Shown piece by piece: positions 5,948-6,045 of a DNA stretch of 6,045 nucleotides. Positions within the stretch are counted from its first letter, which is position 1. Each line of letters begins with the position of its first letter. Origin of the DNA: Clostridia bacterium (GTDB lineage Bacteria; Bacillota_E; RBS10-35; JAJYVN01); the NCBI GenBank assembly GCA_027335545.1, contig DAHWHV010000087.1, positions 1 through 6,045 of the forward strand, written 5' to 3'. Made by a program: the position numbers and the translations under genes. Under the pieces are notes generated by a model that was not told the DNA's origin, did no database searches, and saw only the letters and a list, made by a program, of their open reading frames with translations.

Positions 5948-6045
5948 GCACCGGCCCCGATCGGTGCCGGGCGGCCCCCCCGTCGGTCGGCACCCCCCTC
6001 AACGGCGTGCGCCACTTCGCCGATACCGGGAACGAGGTGGGATGG

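Larger units (their letters stand above)
5738..6045. other. Non-coding region upstream of the femX-like gene
   Basis: These 308 nt carry repeat copy B (5887-5947), a 150-nt GC-rich leader before the femX-like start, and about 98 nt to the window edge. Adjoining the repeat is a small inverted repeat, GGCACCG/CGGTGCC (5947-5953 with 5962-5968, 8-nt loop). A minus-strand frame is open from the edge to a TGA at 6001-5999 and could be the last 14 codons of an upstream gene, but that is too little to call. I see no convincing sigma-70 promoter hexamers. Confidence 0.45.

Overview
The window is very GC-rich bacterial DNA (well above 65% G+C by eye) with GTG as well as ATG starts and Shine-Dalgarno-type ribosome sites. 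Every gene I can support is on the minus strand, so transcription runs from high to low coordinates. The composition and gene families fit a high-GC bacterium, such as a deep-branching high-GC Bacillota lineage, Chloroflexota or Actinomycetota. The sequence alone does not decide between these.

In transcription order the layout is as follows. (1) 6045-5738: a non-coding upstream region carrying copy B of a 61-bp repeat. (2) 5737-4649: a FemX/FmhB-like peptidyltransferase (aminoacyl-tRNA-dependent, cell-wall cross-bridge type). (3) 4648-4355: a gap of about 290 bp that opens with copy A of the same repeat, 5 nt after the femX-like stop. (4) 4354-3425: a small-molecule kinase of the APH fold whose catalytic-loop Asp reads as Asn. 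(5) 3319-2234, 2237-1314, 1323-352 and 239-<1: two consecutive ATPase/permease pairs of ABC-2-type exporters. The last permease runs off the left edge of the window.

The first three ABC genes are tightly packed (4-nt ATGA overlap, then 10-nt overlap) and are probably one transcript. The second permease is set apart by a 112-nt spacer. That spacer holds a strong 17-bp inverted repeat that begins on the stop codon of the preceding ATPase gene. The two ATPases and two permeases are each paralogous, which suggests either two sister exporters or one exporter with heterodimeric ATPase and membrane parts. The APH-like gene lies 105 nt upstream of the ABC genes on the same strand and could share their transcript. 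The FemX-like gene looks like a separate unit bracketed by the two repeat copies.

The points most worth a second look are the 92%-identical 61-bp direct repeats around the femX-like gene, the altered catalytic loop of the APH-like protein, and the intercistronic hairpin inside the exporter cluster. I did not find a mobile element, RNA gene, CRISPR array or clearly novel multi-gene system.
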